Shown one piece after another: positions 18,200 to 28,211 of a DNA stretch of 50,187 nt. A program made the position numbers and the translations under genes. The notes beneath the pieces were generated by a model, which saw only the letters and a program-made list of their open reading frames with translations, searched no databases and was not told the DNA's origin. Every line of letters starts with the position of its first letter. The stretch's first letter is position 1. Origin of the DNA: Prevotella falsenii DSM 22864 = JCM 15124 (lineage in GTDB: Bacteria > Bacteroidota > Bacteroidia > Bacteroidales > Bacteroidaceae). The stretch is taken from contig NZ_BAJY01000020.1 of assembly GCF_000613945.1 (NCBI RefSeq), positions 1-50,187 on the forward strand, read 5' to 3'.

Positions 18200-19170
18200 T
18201 TATGCTTCTGAGTCTTCTACTTTAATTTCCATTGCTGCTAAATCAAAATAGTTACGTATTCGATTAATGCAAGATATATATGATGTCCCCAGTTTATTAT
18301 TTTCATTTATACGTCTCTTGATTTTCTCTAAATTTGTTCGTTTGTAAATTCAGAGGATGAGCATGATGTCTCATTTCCATCTTTGATGTTAATACTCACT
18401 AAATTTACGCTTGTAGTGGCAATAAGGATACCATAGATATATTCTGAATCTGATTGAAATAACTCATCATTTTTGAACGACCTATTCTTTTCGCATGAAA
18501 GAATGCAAGCATAAATGGCAGCAAGCCCCATAGCGGACATTCTTACTAAAAAGTCTTCTTTTAATTTATCTAATTTATCTTTATTATTATGCTCTTGCGA
18601 GAAACGAGGCATAGTAGTTTCGTGATTGCTTAGACTCTGTTTTATAAAATCTTCATGATGAGATAAGCTACTATTTAATGTTTCTTTAACTTGTGGTAAG
18701 ATATTCTGAGAAACTTCTATAAGCCTTCCCGTGGATAGACCAATTTCTCCAGTTACCTTATTCACTTGACTTAATGTGGTATCAAGTTCTTCTGAAAGTT
18801 TCGTTATAATATTTGTTGCATTATCTATTTTCATCAACTGCTTTTCTAATCCAGAATTAGACTGCATAGTAACAAAAATTGCCAAGATAGATAATACGAA
18901 TGAAGTTATTGTAGAGGCAAACGAGATATAAGTAAATATATTACTTTTAGAGTCCCCTCCATATAATGATGTTATAAGAGATATTACTCCAAATAATAGA
19001 AATCCAACAATATAATTCCTATGGATTTTTGTCATCCTCTTTATCAAATATTGTTCATTACTAGACTCAAATTTTTTATTGCTCTTATAGTCATATACAA
19101 TAGAGACAACAAATATTATGGTGGAGCAAAGTATTAGAAAAAGTATAATAAAAAAATGATTAGTTTCCAT
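18200..19170 (-). pseudogene. Coiled-coil membrane protein of unknown function (frameshifted as sequenced)
   Basis: From 19170 the protein has an N-terminal membrane helix (residues ~6-27) and two more at ~53-70 and ~80-101, then a long coiled coil with regularly spaced hydrophobics (about 105-200) and a C-terminal domain (VRMSAMGLAAIYACILS). A TAG at 18328 ends the frame, but adding one T to the run at 18330-18332 continues it as EQILEKIKRRINENNKLG to a TAA at 18200, giving about 323 residues. AT-rich and without a recognised family. The layout recalls membrane-anchored sensor or defence-type proteins, but I assign no function. Confidence 0.65.
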
Positions 19171-19197
19171 AAAGGTATTTGATTTATATTACACAAT

Positions 19198-19230
19198 AAT
19201 CGCAGCAATCCATACAAATTGCTGCGATTA
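19198..19230. terminator. Hairpin between dnaK and the membrane-protein gene
   Basis: A 12-bp perfect stem (AATCGCAGCAAT and complement) with an 8-base loop lies 15 bp after the dnaK stop. The T-tract is weak, so efficiency as an intrinsic terminator is uncertain. Confidence 0.55.
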
Positions 19231-19244
19231 ATTTTAATTCTTAT

Positions 19245-21144
19245 TTACTTCACTTCCTCAAAATCTGCATCTTGAATAGTGTCGTCCTGCTTTGGTTGCT
19301 CTTGCTGTGCCTGCTGACCTGCGTCTGCTCCCGGCTGTGCACCTGCACCTTGATACATCTGTTGGCTGGCTGCCTGCATCACGGTGTTGAGGTTGTTGAT
19401 AGCCGTGTCGATTGCAGCAATGTCGGCTGCCTTGTGGGCGTCCTTGAGCTGTTGGAGGGCTGACTCGATAGCGGGCTTTTGGTCGGCCGGTATCTTGTCG
19501 CCGTTGTCCTTCAAGAAGTTCTCGGTGGTGAAAATCGTTGAGTCGGCTTGGTTGAGCTTGTCTATCTTCTCGCGCTCTGCCTTGTCGGCTGCTGCGTTCT
19601 GCTCTGCCTCTGCTTCATTCGGTTGATTTCTTCTTCGCTCAAACCGCTCGATGCTTCGATGCGTATGCTTTGTTCCTTGCCCGTAGCCTTATCCTTTGCC
19701 GATACACTCAGAATACCGTTGGCGTCGATGTCGAATGTTACTTCAATCTGTGGTTCTCCACGACGAGCAGGGGCTATGCCTGTGAGGTTGAACTGACCGA
19801 TGCTCTTGTTCTGCGCTGCCATCGGACGTTCGCCTTGAAGCACATGGATTGTTACTTCGGTTTGGTTGTCGGCAGCTGTCGAGAATACTTCGCTCTTCTT
19901 ACAAGGAATGGTAGAGTTGGCATCGATGAGCTTTGTCATTACGCCGCCCATTGTTTCGATACCGAGTGTCAGCGGAGTAACGTCGAGCAACACAATGTCG
20001 CCCACGCCGCTTTCCTTGTTAAGGATAGCACCTTGAATAGCTGCACCTACGGCTACCACTCGTCGGGGTTCACACCCTTTGAAGGTTCTTTGCCGAAGTA
20101 GTTCTTCACCAATGTCTGTACGGCAGGAATACGGCTCGAACCACCTACGAGGATTACTTCGTCGATGTCTGACGTAGAGAGCTTCGCATCGCGAATTGCG
20201 TTCTGACAAGGTACGAGGCAAGCCTGAATGAGGTTGTGTGCCAACTGTTCGAACTGCGCACGCGTCAAAGTCTTTACCAAGTGCTTCGGTACGCCGCCTT
20301 CAGCCGTGATGTACGGCAGGTTGATTTCGGTAGAAGTAGTGCTCGAAAGTTCTATCTTAGCCTTTTCGGCAGCTTCTTTCAAACGCTGCATAGCCATCGG
20401 GTCTTTGGTAAGGTCGATACCTTCGGCAGCTTTGAAGTCGTTTGCCAACCAGTCTATGATAACTTGGTCGAAGTCGTCGCCACCCAAGTGGGTATCGCCG
20501 TTTGTAGACAACACTTCAAACACGCCGCCACCAAACTCAAGGATAGAAATATCGAATGTACCGCCACCAAGGTCGAACACGGCAATCTTCATATCCTTAT
20601 TTGCCTTGTCTACACCGTAAGCCAATGCAGCTGCTGTAGGCTCGTTCACGATACGCTGAACATTCAAGCCTGCAATCTGACCGGCTTCCTTTGTAGCCTG
20701 ACGCTGTGAGTCGGAGAAGTAAGCAGGAACCGTGATAACAGCGTCTGTTACTTCCTGTCCGAGATAGTCTTCTGCGGTCTTCTTCATCTTCTGAAGTATC
20801 ATGGCAGATATTTCCTGCGGAGTGTATTTACGGTCGTCAATCTGTACGCGTGGATAGCCACCTTCGTCTACAACCGAGAATGGCACACGTGCAGCTTCTT
20901 TTGCACATTGTGCGTAAGTTTCGCCCATGAAACGCTTAATAGAGTAAACTGTTTTCTTGGGATTTGTGATAGCCTGACGCTTTGCAGGGTCGCCAATCTT
21001 GCGTTCGCCACCTTCAACGAAACCTACGACAGAAGGTGTCGTGCGCTTACCTTCGCTATTTGCGATTACAACAGGCTCGTTGCCTTCAAATACTGAAACA
21101 CAAGAGTTTGTTGTTCCTAAGTCAATTCCAATAATCTTTCCCAT
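19245..21144 (-). pseudogene. dnaK: Chaperone DnaK/Hsp70 (two frameshifts as sequenced)
   Basis: The start is the Met at 21144 ([20 protein letters not shown]); upstream in-frame codons are not part of DnaK. ATPase motifs IDLGTTNS and [14 protein letters not shown], substrate-binding segments ([29 protein letters not shown]) and the C-terminal DADFEEVK are all present. The frame is broken near 20059 (should read DEVVAVG) and 19613 (should read MKAEAEQN). Adding one base at each restores a protein of about 633 residues, standard for DnaK. DnaK folds and refolds proteins with DnaJ and GrpE and is practically indispensable, so both breaks are most likely sequencing errors. No dnaJ or grpE neighbour is seen. 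Confidence 0.95.
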
Positions 21145-21467
21145 AATGTATATTTTTTTGTTTTTATTATTATCAATTCCGTTATGCTTCTGTTTTTTCA
21201 GTTGCATTCGCTTCATTAATTACAAACGATATGCCAATGGGAGAGAACTGACAGATTGGCAGAGACGGCTGCTGTCGTTTCTTTTTAGCATAAAAATGGC
21301 TGTCTTTAACCCAAGTGGCAAGAGACTGCCAAAATAGGTGAAGTATCTTCGTCATCAAATTTCTACACCGAACTCATGTTGTTTATGGACGAAAAGAAGG
21401 CAATAAATACGTAAATATTTTTCGCAAGCGTAGCTACGGTTTAACTATCTATGTGTCAGCGCATTAT
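21145..21467. other. Intergenic region upstream of dnaK
   Basis: Presumably holds the dnaK promoter, but I did not find a clear TAnnTTTG box on the reverse strand and saw no CIRCE-like inverted repeat. Degenerate units resembling the family B array (for example AAGCGTAG at 21426-21433) extend left of the clear array. Confidence 0.4.
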
Positions 21468-21548
21468 AAAACCTATTGTTTTGCGTTCCAAAACCGTAGG
21501 TTTTGCACGGTAAAAGCGTAGGTTTTGCAATGCAAAACAGCCGCTTTC
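21468..21548 (+). repeat. 22-bp-period array, family B, copy 1
   Basis: Four units at 21468, 21490, 21512 and 21534, exactly 22 bp apart, each 15 bp with arms AAAA/TTTT and a 7-bp core, separated by 7-bp spacers. Cores: CCTATTG, CCGTAGG, GCGTAGG, CAGCCGC. Copy 2 at 34516 is the same array in reverse orientation with one unit different. Confidence 0.9.
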
Positions 21549-21770
21549 GCAATGCCAAAGCGCAGTTATCATTTTTTAAGGGAATTATCATTACAAAATA
21601 AGCGTAAATTAACTTGCTTGATTTAGTGCGAATAATTTGCTCATTCCGAGAAATTTTCGGAACTTTGCAGCCAAATATTATATGGCTATGCTTACTATGT
21701 TTTTACACATTAAATATTTTGAGCTTTAATTTTACCGACAGATAATATAAATAATTAAACCTATTAAAAG

Positions 21771-23210
21771 ATGAATAAGATTTTATCAAAAAACCTTACG
21801 CGCTATCTGTGTCTGACAGTAGCCGTTCTTCTTTCTGTTTCAGTTACTGCGCAGAAAGACTTTTCTTCTATCCGCACCGGCGTAGATGTCGCAGATGCAA
21901 AGATTATTGAGAGTGGAGTTAAATCTTTCAAAGAGATAGAAAAAGCACTTCCAAGGCGAGCTAACAGCTTCGACGACGACAATCCGGACCATCATGCAAC
22001 AACAGGTTGGGGCTTAAATTACGAATATTACAGATACACCTACCCCAGCATCAACACCAAAGGCGAGCCGGTAACGCTGACAGCCTTAGCAGCAATGCCA
22101 ACCGAATATAAAGTTCCTATCAGCAACATTATTTTGGGTTGCCATATTACGATAACCGATAATAAAAGCACTCCTTCAGAATACATAAAGAGCGGAGATT
22201 GGAAAAGCGACGTAGGTATGCTGATTATGCACGCAAGAAGTAAAAGTGCTTCAGAGCTGGCATACAACTGCTTGGTGATATTGCCGGACTATCAAGGATA
22301 CGGAATAACACAAAACGACGCTCATCCTTATTTGGCACAGGAAATAACAGCCCGACAGAGTGTTGATGCTCTCCGTTACGGTATCGAACTATACAAAAAC
22401 AGCAAGAAAGGACGTGCTAAAATAAGAGACAACTGGAAAACCATCTGTGTAGGCTACTCTCAAGGAGGCTCGGTGGCTATGGCTTCTCATAAGTTTATAG
22501 AAACCAACTTTCTCGATAAAGACCTTCAGTTGGGTGGCTCGGTATGCGGAGATGGTCCGTACGACCCTATCGCTACGTTGAAATTCTATATCACCGAAGA
22601 TAAAATATACATGCCCGTAGCTCTTCCTCTTATTATAAAAGGTATGCTCGACTACAATCCTTACATGGGAAGGCACAACATAAAAGATTACTTCAACGAG
22701 AAGTTTCTCAATACAGGAATACTCGATTGGATTGAGAAGAAAGAAAAAGATACCGAGGAAATACAAAAGGAACTAAAGAAAATATACGACTTCAAAAAAG
22801 ATGCAAAGGGAGAATATATAAAGGTATCCGAAATATTCACTCCCGAAGCATTTGCCTTTATGTCTAAGAAGGTGAAAGGAGAGGCAACGGAGAAAAATCC
22901 TAAGTTTGACGACTTGTACACAGCCTCAACCGTTAATAATCTTACAGAAGGTTGGAAACCCAAATACCCTATCTATCTTTTCCATTCCAAAGTAGACGAG
23001 GTTGTGCCTTTGAGCAATGCGGAGAGTGCTTACCAGAAAATGAGAACCGACGATAATCCTAACATTATCAAATACACCTACGTAGAAAAAGGCGGACATG
23101 TAAAGAGTGGAAGTACTTTCTACTTCGCACTCTTTGGCAAATGCTACGAACAACAAGGCGTAGAAGCCATTGCAGGCGGCGAGGACGCATGGAAGAAATT
23201 TAATCCATAA
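21771..23210 (+). CDS. Secreted alpha/beta hydrolase (lipase-like)
   Basis: 479 residues with a signal peptide (up to about residue 28, SVSVTAQ). The catalytic triad can be placed: nucleophile S230 in GYSQGG (228-233), D409 in HSKVDEVVP and H443 in KGGHVKSG. An oxyanion-type segment (NIILGCHIT) precedes it. The size and insertions resemble secretory lipase/LIP-type hydrolases, so ester or lipid hydrolysis outside the cytoplasm is likely; the exact substrate is unknown. No long T9SS C-terminal domain is evident. The LRR-protein gene follows 45 bp downstream and may be co-transcribed. A near-consensus -7 box (GAACTTTG, 21660-21667) lies about 100 bp upstream. Confidence 0.85.
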   Translation: MNKILSKNLTRYLCLTVAVLLSVSVTAQKDFSSIRTGVDVADAKIIESGVKSFKEIEKALPRRANSFDDDNPDHHATTGWGLNYEYYRYTYPSINTKGEPVTLTALAAMPTEYKVPISNIILGCHITITDNKSTPSEYIKSGDWKSDVGMLIMHARSKSASELAYNCLVILPDYQGYGITQNDAHPYLAQEITARQSVDALRYGIELYKNSKKGRAKIRDNWKTICVGYSQGGSVAMASHKFIETNFLDKDLQLGGSVCGDGPYDPIATLKFYITEDKIYMPVALPLIIKGMLDYNPYMGRHNIKDYFNEKFLNTGILDWIEKKEKDTEEIQKELKKIYDFKKDAKGEYIKVSEIFTPEAFAFMSKKVKGEATEKNPKFDDLYTASTVNNLTEGWKPKYPIYLFHSKVDEVVPLSNAESAYQKMRTDDNPNIIKYTYVEKGGHVKSGSTFYFALFGKCYEQQGVEAIAGGEDAWKKFNP

Positions 23211-23255
23211 CAGCATTAAACATCAAATTATATATAATCTTCAACACTGAAAGAA

Positions 23256-25235
23256 ATGAAAAAACAACATATATTAATATTTCTAATAGCAGTATGCGCA
23301 CAGCTTTCTGCCTTTGCCTCTGTTTTAGAAAAAGAAACGCTCGTAAAAGGTACAGCCAAACTGAACGGAACAGATATTCCTATTTGGTTTAACATTACAG
23401 GAGAAAGCACCGCAGAAGTTGGAAACGGCAAGAATGCAGCCATCAGTCAGTACGCTGCGGGAAAGCTTATCATTCCTGCTTCGTTCACCAACGCTACCGA
23501 AAACCGCCAATACAAGGTTACGAAAGTCGGCGATTTTGCATTCAGTCTTTGCGACAAACTGACAGAAGTAGTACTTGAAGAAGGAATTACGGAGATAGGC
23601 GAACAGACTTTCTTCGGCTGCAACGCCCTGCTGACCATCGGCTATCCTGCTTCGCTGACAACCATAGGCAGAGGTGCTTTCAGAGGCTGCAGAAACCTTA
23701 AGCACACCAATCTGCCTGAAAACCTTGCCACAATCGGACAGGAAACCTTCGCAGAAAACCAATTCGCCGACAACAAAATAGTTATTCCCAACAAGATAAC
23801 AACCATTCCGCTTGCTTCGTTTGAAGGCAGCAAACTGCAAATCGTGGTATTGCCGCCTTCGCTGACAAGCATTGAAGAAGATGCTTTCCTACATTCTGAA
23901 GATTGCGACTTCTATATGTTCGACGGAAAAACAGCACCAACGGTAAACGAAAAGAGCGTCAATCTGAAAGGGCATTGGTATGCCACAAACCCTGAAATCT
24001 ATACCGCAGACAACTTCTGCAAGGGTCTGCTGCCCGTCAGTGCAATGCTTCCGCAGAAGGAGTTTATCGCAGAAGGCATTACCTACAAAGTGCTGAAAGA
24101 AGGAACATACCCCGGCATCTTCACCGCTTCGGTTCACAAGAAAAGCGACGAAACAACTTGGAGCCACACTTTCGCCGAACTGAAAGAGAACGTATTCAAC
24201 AATTCTTTCGCAGGCAAGTGGAAACCAACATTCCGTGTAAACGGTATAACGCCGGACTTCTTTGCGGGTGAGGGCATAGAAAAGCTACACCACATTGCCC
24301 TGCCGGCAAACATAGAGGCAGCACAAGCCAAGAATGCGTTTGCGCAATGCAAGGCTCTCGTATCTCTCGACTTATCGAAGCTGAAGCCATTGGCGAAGAA
24401 CGAAAGCGACGAACTTTTAAGCAATCTGCCCGAAAACACCGTGGTGTATGCGCCAAAGGGACAAACCGAAGCGCATCGTGCCTATAATACGGTTCTGACA
24501 ACAGACAACGGAGAACGCCGCACAAGCCATTTCAAAATGAACATTGACGACAATTTCAACGAGTTGGCAATGAAAGGAAACATGAAGTACGACCTTCCCC
24601 ATAAGTTTATGGCAGACAAAGCCACCTTCTATCGCTCTTCTTTCCAAAACAAAAAGAAAGAAACGCTCGTGCTGCCCTTTACTGCAAAGCCAAGCGGAAA
24701 AGCCTATGCGTTCGATAAGATGCAAGGAGAGAACGGTGCAGAACAAACCATTCTCTTCTCCAAAGAAGAGCAAATGCAGGCAAACAAGCCCTATATTTAC
24801 GTATCTGACGGAGAGGTAATCTCGGGTGACAACGTGGAAATAAATCCGCAAACAGCCGAAACAACACCATCGGAAGCCACAAACCTATACGGCGTCTACG
24901 AGGCTGATTTCATTAAAAACATAGCAAAAAACCTACAACTTCAAGGTACAATATACGTTTACAGCTCTGCGGGAAACACGGGGAAAGGTGCTTTTGTGCG
25001 AGCCGGCGAAACTGCAAAAATCACTCCTTTCCACGCATTCTTCCACCTAAACAGAAACAATTCTGAAACAAAGCTAAACGTTTCGTTCGAGGGAGAAGAG
25101 CCAACAGAAATCGACACCCCATCGGCAAGCAACAGCAACGACAACAACGCTTGGTTCAACCTGCAAGGAATAAAGCTTAATGGCAAACCCAAGAAGGGCA
25201 TTTATATTCATAATGGCAAGAAAAAGATAATATGA
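23256..25235 (+). CDS. BspA-like leucine-rich-repeat surface protein
   Basis: 659 residues with a signal peptide (MKKQHILIFLIAVCAQLSAFA). Residues ~85-230 contain several LRR_5 (BspA/Treponema-type) repeats such as EVVLEEGITEIGEQTFFGC and TTIGRGAFRGC. The middle and C-terminal regions look like beta-rich domains. The last ~25 residues (WFNLQGIKLNG ... GIYIHNGKKKII) match a short C-terminal motif seen in many secreted Prevotella proteins and may be a sorting or anchoring signal. BspA-like proteins bind host matrix proteins and other bacteria; adhesion is inferred from the family. A strong terminator follows at 25317. Confidence 0.85.
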   Translation: MKKQHILIFLIAVCAQLSAFASVLEKETLVKGTAKLNGTDIPIWFNITGESTAEVGNGKNAAISQYAAGKLIIPASFTNATENRQYKVTKVGDFAFSLCDKLTEVVLEEGITEIGEQTFFGCNALLTIGYPASLTTIGRGAFRGCRNLKHTNLPENLATIGQETFAENQFADNKIVIPNKITTIPLASFEGSKLQIVVLPPSLTSIEEDAFLHSEDCDFYMFDGKTAPTVNEKSVNLKGHWYATNPEIYTADNFCKGLLPVSAMLPQKEFIAEGITYKVLKEGTYPGIFTASVHKKSDETTWSHTFAELKENVFNNSFAGKWKPTFRVNGITPDFFAGEGIEKLHHIALPANIEAAQAKNAFAQCKALVSLDLSKLKPLAKNESDELLSNLPENTVVYAPKGQTEAHRAYNTVLTTDNGERRTSHFKMNIDDNFNELAMKGNMKYDLPHKFMADKATFYRSSFQNKKKETLVLPFTAKPSGKAYAFDKMQGENGAEQTILFSKEEQMQANKPYIYVSDGEVISGDNVEINPQTAETTPSEATNLYGVYEADFIKNIAKNLQLQGTIYVYSSAGNTGKGAFVRAGETAKITPFHAFFHLNRNNSETKLNVSFEGEEPTEIDTPSASNSNDNNAWFNLQGIKLNGKPKKGIYIHNGKKKII

Positions 25236-25316
25236 TAATCCGCTATCATACCACCAAATTCTAACAAGAATAAAAGCTGGCAAGTTTCGCCAACCTTCTT
25301 GCATATATAAAATTGT

Positions 25317-25357
25317 ACAGCGGTTATGCGCCTTTCAGCACATAACCGCTGTTTTTG
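25317..25357 (+). terminator. Intrinsic terminator after the hydrolase/LRR genes
   Basis: A perfect 12-bp stem (ACAGCGGTTATG/CATAACCGCTGT) with a 12-base loop is followed by TTTTT. Confidence 0.85.
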
Positions 25358-25586
25358 TATGCAAAGTACACAAATTTTCATTAATTCCTATAACGAACTG
25401 CGGACGTATTTTCTTGATGCTCGCTTTATACTGTAACATCTGTATTCCGCTCATAGTTACGATGAGGGTCAGTGCCCTATCTGATATACAAGGCAAGAGT
25501 GCTTCCGGTAATTCACTGGTTATTATTGAATTGGCAAATAACCTCTAACTCTACATTTGTACAACCTATTTTCTTCTAATACTTCA
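25358..25586. other. Gene-free stretch downstream of dinD
   Basis: About 230 bp without a convincing ORF. Short open stretches on both strands (for example a reverse 39-codon ORF around 25340-25456) look like decayed coding sequence, but nothing was recognised. Confidence 0.35.
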
Positions 25587-26462
25587 TCATTTATCATTTT
25601 TACTTTTGGGGAAGTCTAACAATTTCCGTTTCTTCTTTTCTACAGTTTTAATACTTTCTACCGTCGGTAATTCCTCGGGCATGGTACCACCGAGTTCCTT
25701 TATGGTTTGACGAACTTTTGCACCAACTTCATAGTGCGTCTTATTTGCGTGTTGTTTCCCTTTGATATTTTCACGCCGTAGTTTTTCTTCTGTCTGGGTA
25801 GCACGGAAAAGATTTGCTGCAAGCTCCGTACTTCCCATATGATCCAATATCTTTTGGCTTTTCTTTGATCCCTTGCAAAGGTGAATATCATTTGCAGTCA
25901 TTCCACCATACAAGCCTTTGTAGCCCCAATTTTGAAATATAGCATAATCACGATTGTCTATAACACCTGCATCTTTTGCTGCACTTGCCAAAAGCGAATT
26001 GTGCTTCAGCATCTCTGTGCGCAAAAACAAGCGTTTTTCTTCTTCGTCTGTCAGAGTTTGATATTCTGACATTTGTTGAACCTCAGCTATACGAGTCTGT
26101 ATAGCAAAATAAGTCTGCCCTTGTGCAACTATTGTTTTGCTTGGATCTGCATTCTGAACTATCAGATAACAAGCATATCTGGAAAGTTTAACAGAATCGA
26201 CCGAACGCTCTGCCCCTGAACCAATCTCAACCATTTCGAGGATATCCTCGAAATGGTCTTCTATGCGTTGACCGCTATTTTCGCAGGCAAGTTTAGCTTT
26301 ATCAATGACTGGGAGGAAATGTCTATACTCAGTGTATTCCAAAACCTTCCATAAAGTACGTGAAGTCCAGTATTCAATATTGTTCTTATCAACATGCTTT
26401 ATACTCTCGAATAAGGACATTGTTTTCTTTGTAAGCCTTGTACTCATATCTGATTTATTCAA
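25587..26462 (-). CDS. dinD: DNA-damage-inducible protein D family (DinD)
   Basis: 291 residues. A Bro-N-like N-terminal region (SIKHVDKNNIEYWTSRTLWK) is followed by the DinD hallmark segments SVDSVKLSRYACYLIVQNAD, IVAQGQTYFAIQTR and NRDYAIFQNWGYKGLYGG. In E. coli DinD is SOS-induced and inhibits RecA activities. The tail (KKKRKLLDFPKSKNDK) is basic. The start could be Met 6 (26447) or Met 15 (26420) instead; the family core begins around LFESIKH. A 28-bp perfect palindrome lies inside the gene (26230-26257). Neighbouring genes do not suggest an operon. Confidence 0.88.
   Translation of the reverse strand: MNKSDMSTRLTKKTMSLFESIKHVDKNNIEYWTSRTLWKVLEYTEYRHFLPVIDKAKLACENSGQRIEDHFEDILEMVEIGSGAERSVDSVKLSRYACYLIVQNADPSKTIVAQGQTYFAIQTRIAEVQQMSEYQTLTDEEEKRLFLRTEMLKHNSLLASAAKDAGVIDNRDYAIFQNWGYKGLYGGMTANDIHLCKGSKKSQKILDHMGSTELAANLFRATQTEEKLRRENIKGKQHANKTHYEVGAKVRQTIKELGGTMPEELPTVESIKTVEKKKRKLLDFPKSKNDK
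26230..26257. repeat. 28-bp perfect palindrome inside dinD
   Basis: Every base from 26230 to 26257 pairs with its mirror position; the centre is GGATATCC and the arms contain CCATTTCGA. It encodes part of HFEDILEMVEI. Confidence 0.85.
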
Positions 26463-26734
26463 TTTCTATTGTTTATACAGCCTTGCGGCAAGCTGCTTCA
26501 TTAGGCAAATATTTGTTAAACTCAAAACTTTCATAAACTTTACTATTTTATAAATGCGTTACGAAGGTAGTAATTTTGGCAATGACTGCCAAGTAGAATC
26601 TTAGTTATTTTCAGTAAAAGGTGGAAATAATCACCTCAACAAATAAGAGAACAGATACTTTCACCAAAAAGTATTCTTACTTTCCACACACATCGGCAGA
26701 GATTTGGCAAGATTAAACAAAAGAGGTTGAACAC
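26463..26734. other. Gene-free AT-rich stretch upstream of dinD
   Basis: No ORF or RNA gene seen. On the reverse strand a near match to a -7 box (TACCTTCG, around 26563-26570) could be the dinD promoter. No obvious LexA-type palindrome was recognised. Confidence 0.35.
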
Positions 26735-26766
26735 AATAAAAGCACCTATCTTTTCAGATAGATGCT
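26735..26766 (-). terminator. Terminator of the DUF4468 gene
   Basis: On the reverse strand AGCATCTATC pairs with GATAGGTGCT (one U-G pair) across a short loop, followed by TTTATT. It lies 96 bp past the gene's stop. Confidence 0.6.
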
Positions 26767-26861
26767 GAATATCAAGAAAGCCAACAAGCCTAATACAACT
26801 GTTGAATGCTTCTTTTATAATTACATTTGCCTTATCTTATAAAACAAGACTGACAATATGA

Positions 26862-27542
26862 TTACCAATCTTCGGTTTCATTGCCAACTACTCCATTCTT
26901 AACGGCTTCTTCTATCTTATCTATTATAACGTTAGAATATGCATGAGCCATAATAAGGGCTTTCGCAGAGGTTTTCTTATGGCTGTCTCTTCTTGCAAAC
27001 GGATAGCAATTGTCCAAGAGCCACTTTTCTTGTACCATTGGTGCAATTGTACTTTCCAGTGCGCCCAAAATACCGTCCCCATACATTACGTCTACATTGT
27101 AGTATGGTACAGTGTATGTAACTCTGACCTTACCATCTTTTATATCGGTCTTGATGATTGATGTAAGATGTATTATGTATGAGTTTAGCCCGCCTGTATG
27201 AGAAGCAATGGCATCTACATACCCTTTAGCAATAATCACACCTGCGTCCTTGTCATTTAGCTGAATAACAGACTTACCACTTCCAAAAGTATTGGTGTAC
27301 CAATAGTTAAGGATTACGTAGAGTTGCGTTTTCGTTTTGTTTGGCGCATCGATAACTTGTGTATAGGTCAGCGCATTGTTCTTGTCTAATTGCAACTGAC
27401 CAGCAAGATTCTTCGCTGCATCAGTCCATCTTGTACCATACCTTCTTTTAGCATACTTTTCTAACTCTTCCGCCCTCATAATTTGGGCATTTACACAGAC
27501 TGCCAATAAGAGCATTACAGCACACAAAAATAGTTTTTTCAT
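26862..27542 (-). CDS. Secreted DUF4468-type protein
   Basis: 226 residues from Met 27542, chosen because a signal peptide starts there (MKKLFLCAVMLLLAVCVNAQ); the frame is open 26 codons further upstream. The mature part begins with a charged helix (RAEELEKYAKRRYG), followed by a TBP-like DUF4468 region with NALTYTQVIDAPNKTKTQL and NYWYTNTFGSGKSVIQLND. This family is common as secreted proteins in Bacteroidales and has no known function. It has its own promoter box (27765) and terminator (26735). Confidence 0.8.
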   Translation of the reverse strand: MKKLFLCAVMLLLAVCVNAQIMRAEELEKYAKRRYGTRWTDAAKNLAGQLQLDKNNALTYTQVIDAPNKTKTQLYVILNYWYTNTFGSGKSVIQLNDKDAGVIIAKGYVDAIASHTGGLNSYIIHLTSIIKTDIKDGKVRVTYTVPYYNVDVMYGDGILGALESTIAPMVQEKWLLDNCYPFARRDSHKKTSAKALIMAHAYSNVIIDKIEEAVKNGVVGNETEDW

Positions 27543-27764
27543 CTTTATCTGAATTAAGTTTAATAGTTCCGATTTTCCTTTGCCAATAGACAAGGCATAA
27601 GCTTTTGTCATACGCCTCACGGTTTACCAAAAGCTACAATTGTATATAGAAAAACCTGCAACCGTATGGTACAAGTAGCAATAACAATTGTTTTACTCTT
27701 TCTTGCGTGGTGATTGTTAGGCTATTGAGCAAATAAAACATAGTATTTCCAAAGAAACACAATG

Positions 27765-27772
27765 CAAAGATA
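27765..27772 (-). promoter_or_regulatory. -7 promoter box for the DUF4468 gene
   Basis: The reverse strand reads TATCTTTG, a match to TAnnTTTG, about 220 bp upstream of the start. This implies a long leader with no recognised structure. Confidence 0.4.
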
Positions 27773-27941
27773 ATGAATTTATTTTAAAATGCTGTTAAAA
27801 AAACAATATTCTTTCGGTATAAGAGCAAAAGTATTCTTTTGCAAACGTACAGCAGAAAAACTATCACAATAATTACAGAATACTATTTAAACAAAAGGAT
27901 AATAATGATTTAGCTCTTAATTTCTTTTCTCCGTAGAATTA

Positions 27942-28030
27942 CTTACACGTAAATAAATATTTCTTTACGTGTATGGAAATTATTATTTACGTGTAGAAAA
28001 ATATTTATTTACACGTAAATAAATTGGCTG
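27942..28030 (+). repeat. 22-bp-period array, family A, copy 3
   Basis: Cores at 27945, 27967, 27989 and 28011, exactly 22 bp apart, read ACACGT, ACGTGT, ACGTGT, ACACGT. The right flank taaattggct matches the other copies. It lies between the 3' end of pgk and the upstream region of the DUF4468 gene. Confidence 0.9.
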
Positions 28031-28113
28031 TGTGTCGCAAATAGGGGAACACATTGACTATCTTCTACGTCTTTTGGGCTTTTTTATATAATTCTATATA
28101 TTAAAATATTAGA

Positions 28114-28152
28114 GAAAAAAAAAGGAATAGACGATATATATCGTCTATTCCT
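28114..28152 (-). terminator. Intrinsic terminator of pgk
   Basis: A 30-bp perfect palindrome (28123-28152, arms AGGAATAGACGAT) on the reverse strand is followed by a long T-run (A-run at 28114-28123). Strong factor-independent terminator. Confidence 0.85.
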
Positions 28153-28211
28153 CGTTAATAGTTCTAATTACTTCAATTCTTCAAACATTCTGTTCTGCTT
28201 GAACAATAATT

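Noticed and set aside
21468..21548. CRISPR array
   Set aside because: The 22-bp period is too short for CRISPR repeat-spacer units, the 'spacers' are conserved between copies, and no cas genes are present.
25358..25586. Remnant of an insertion sequence downstream of dinD
   Set aside because: Short open stretches only; no transposase motif, terminal repeats or target duplication could be identified.
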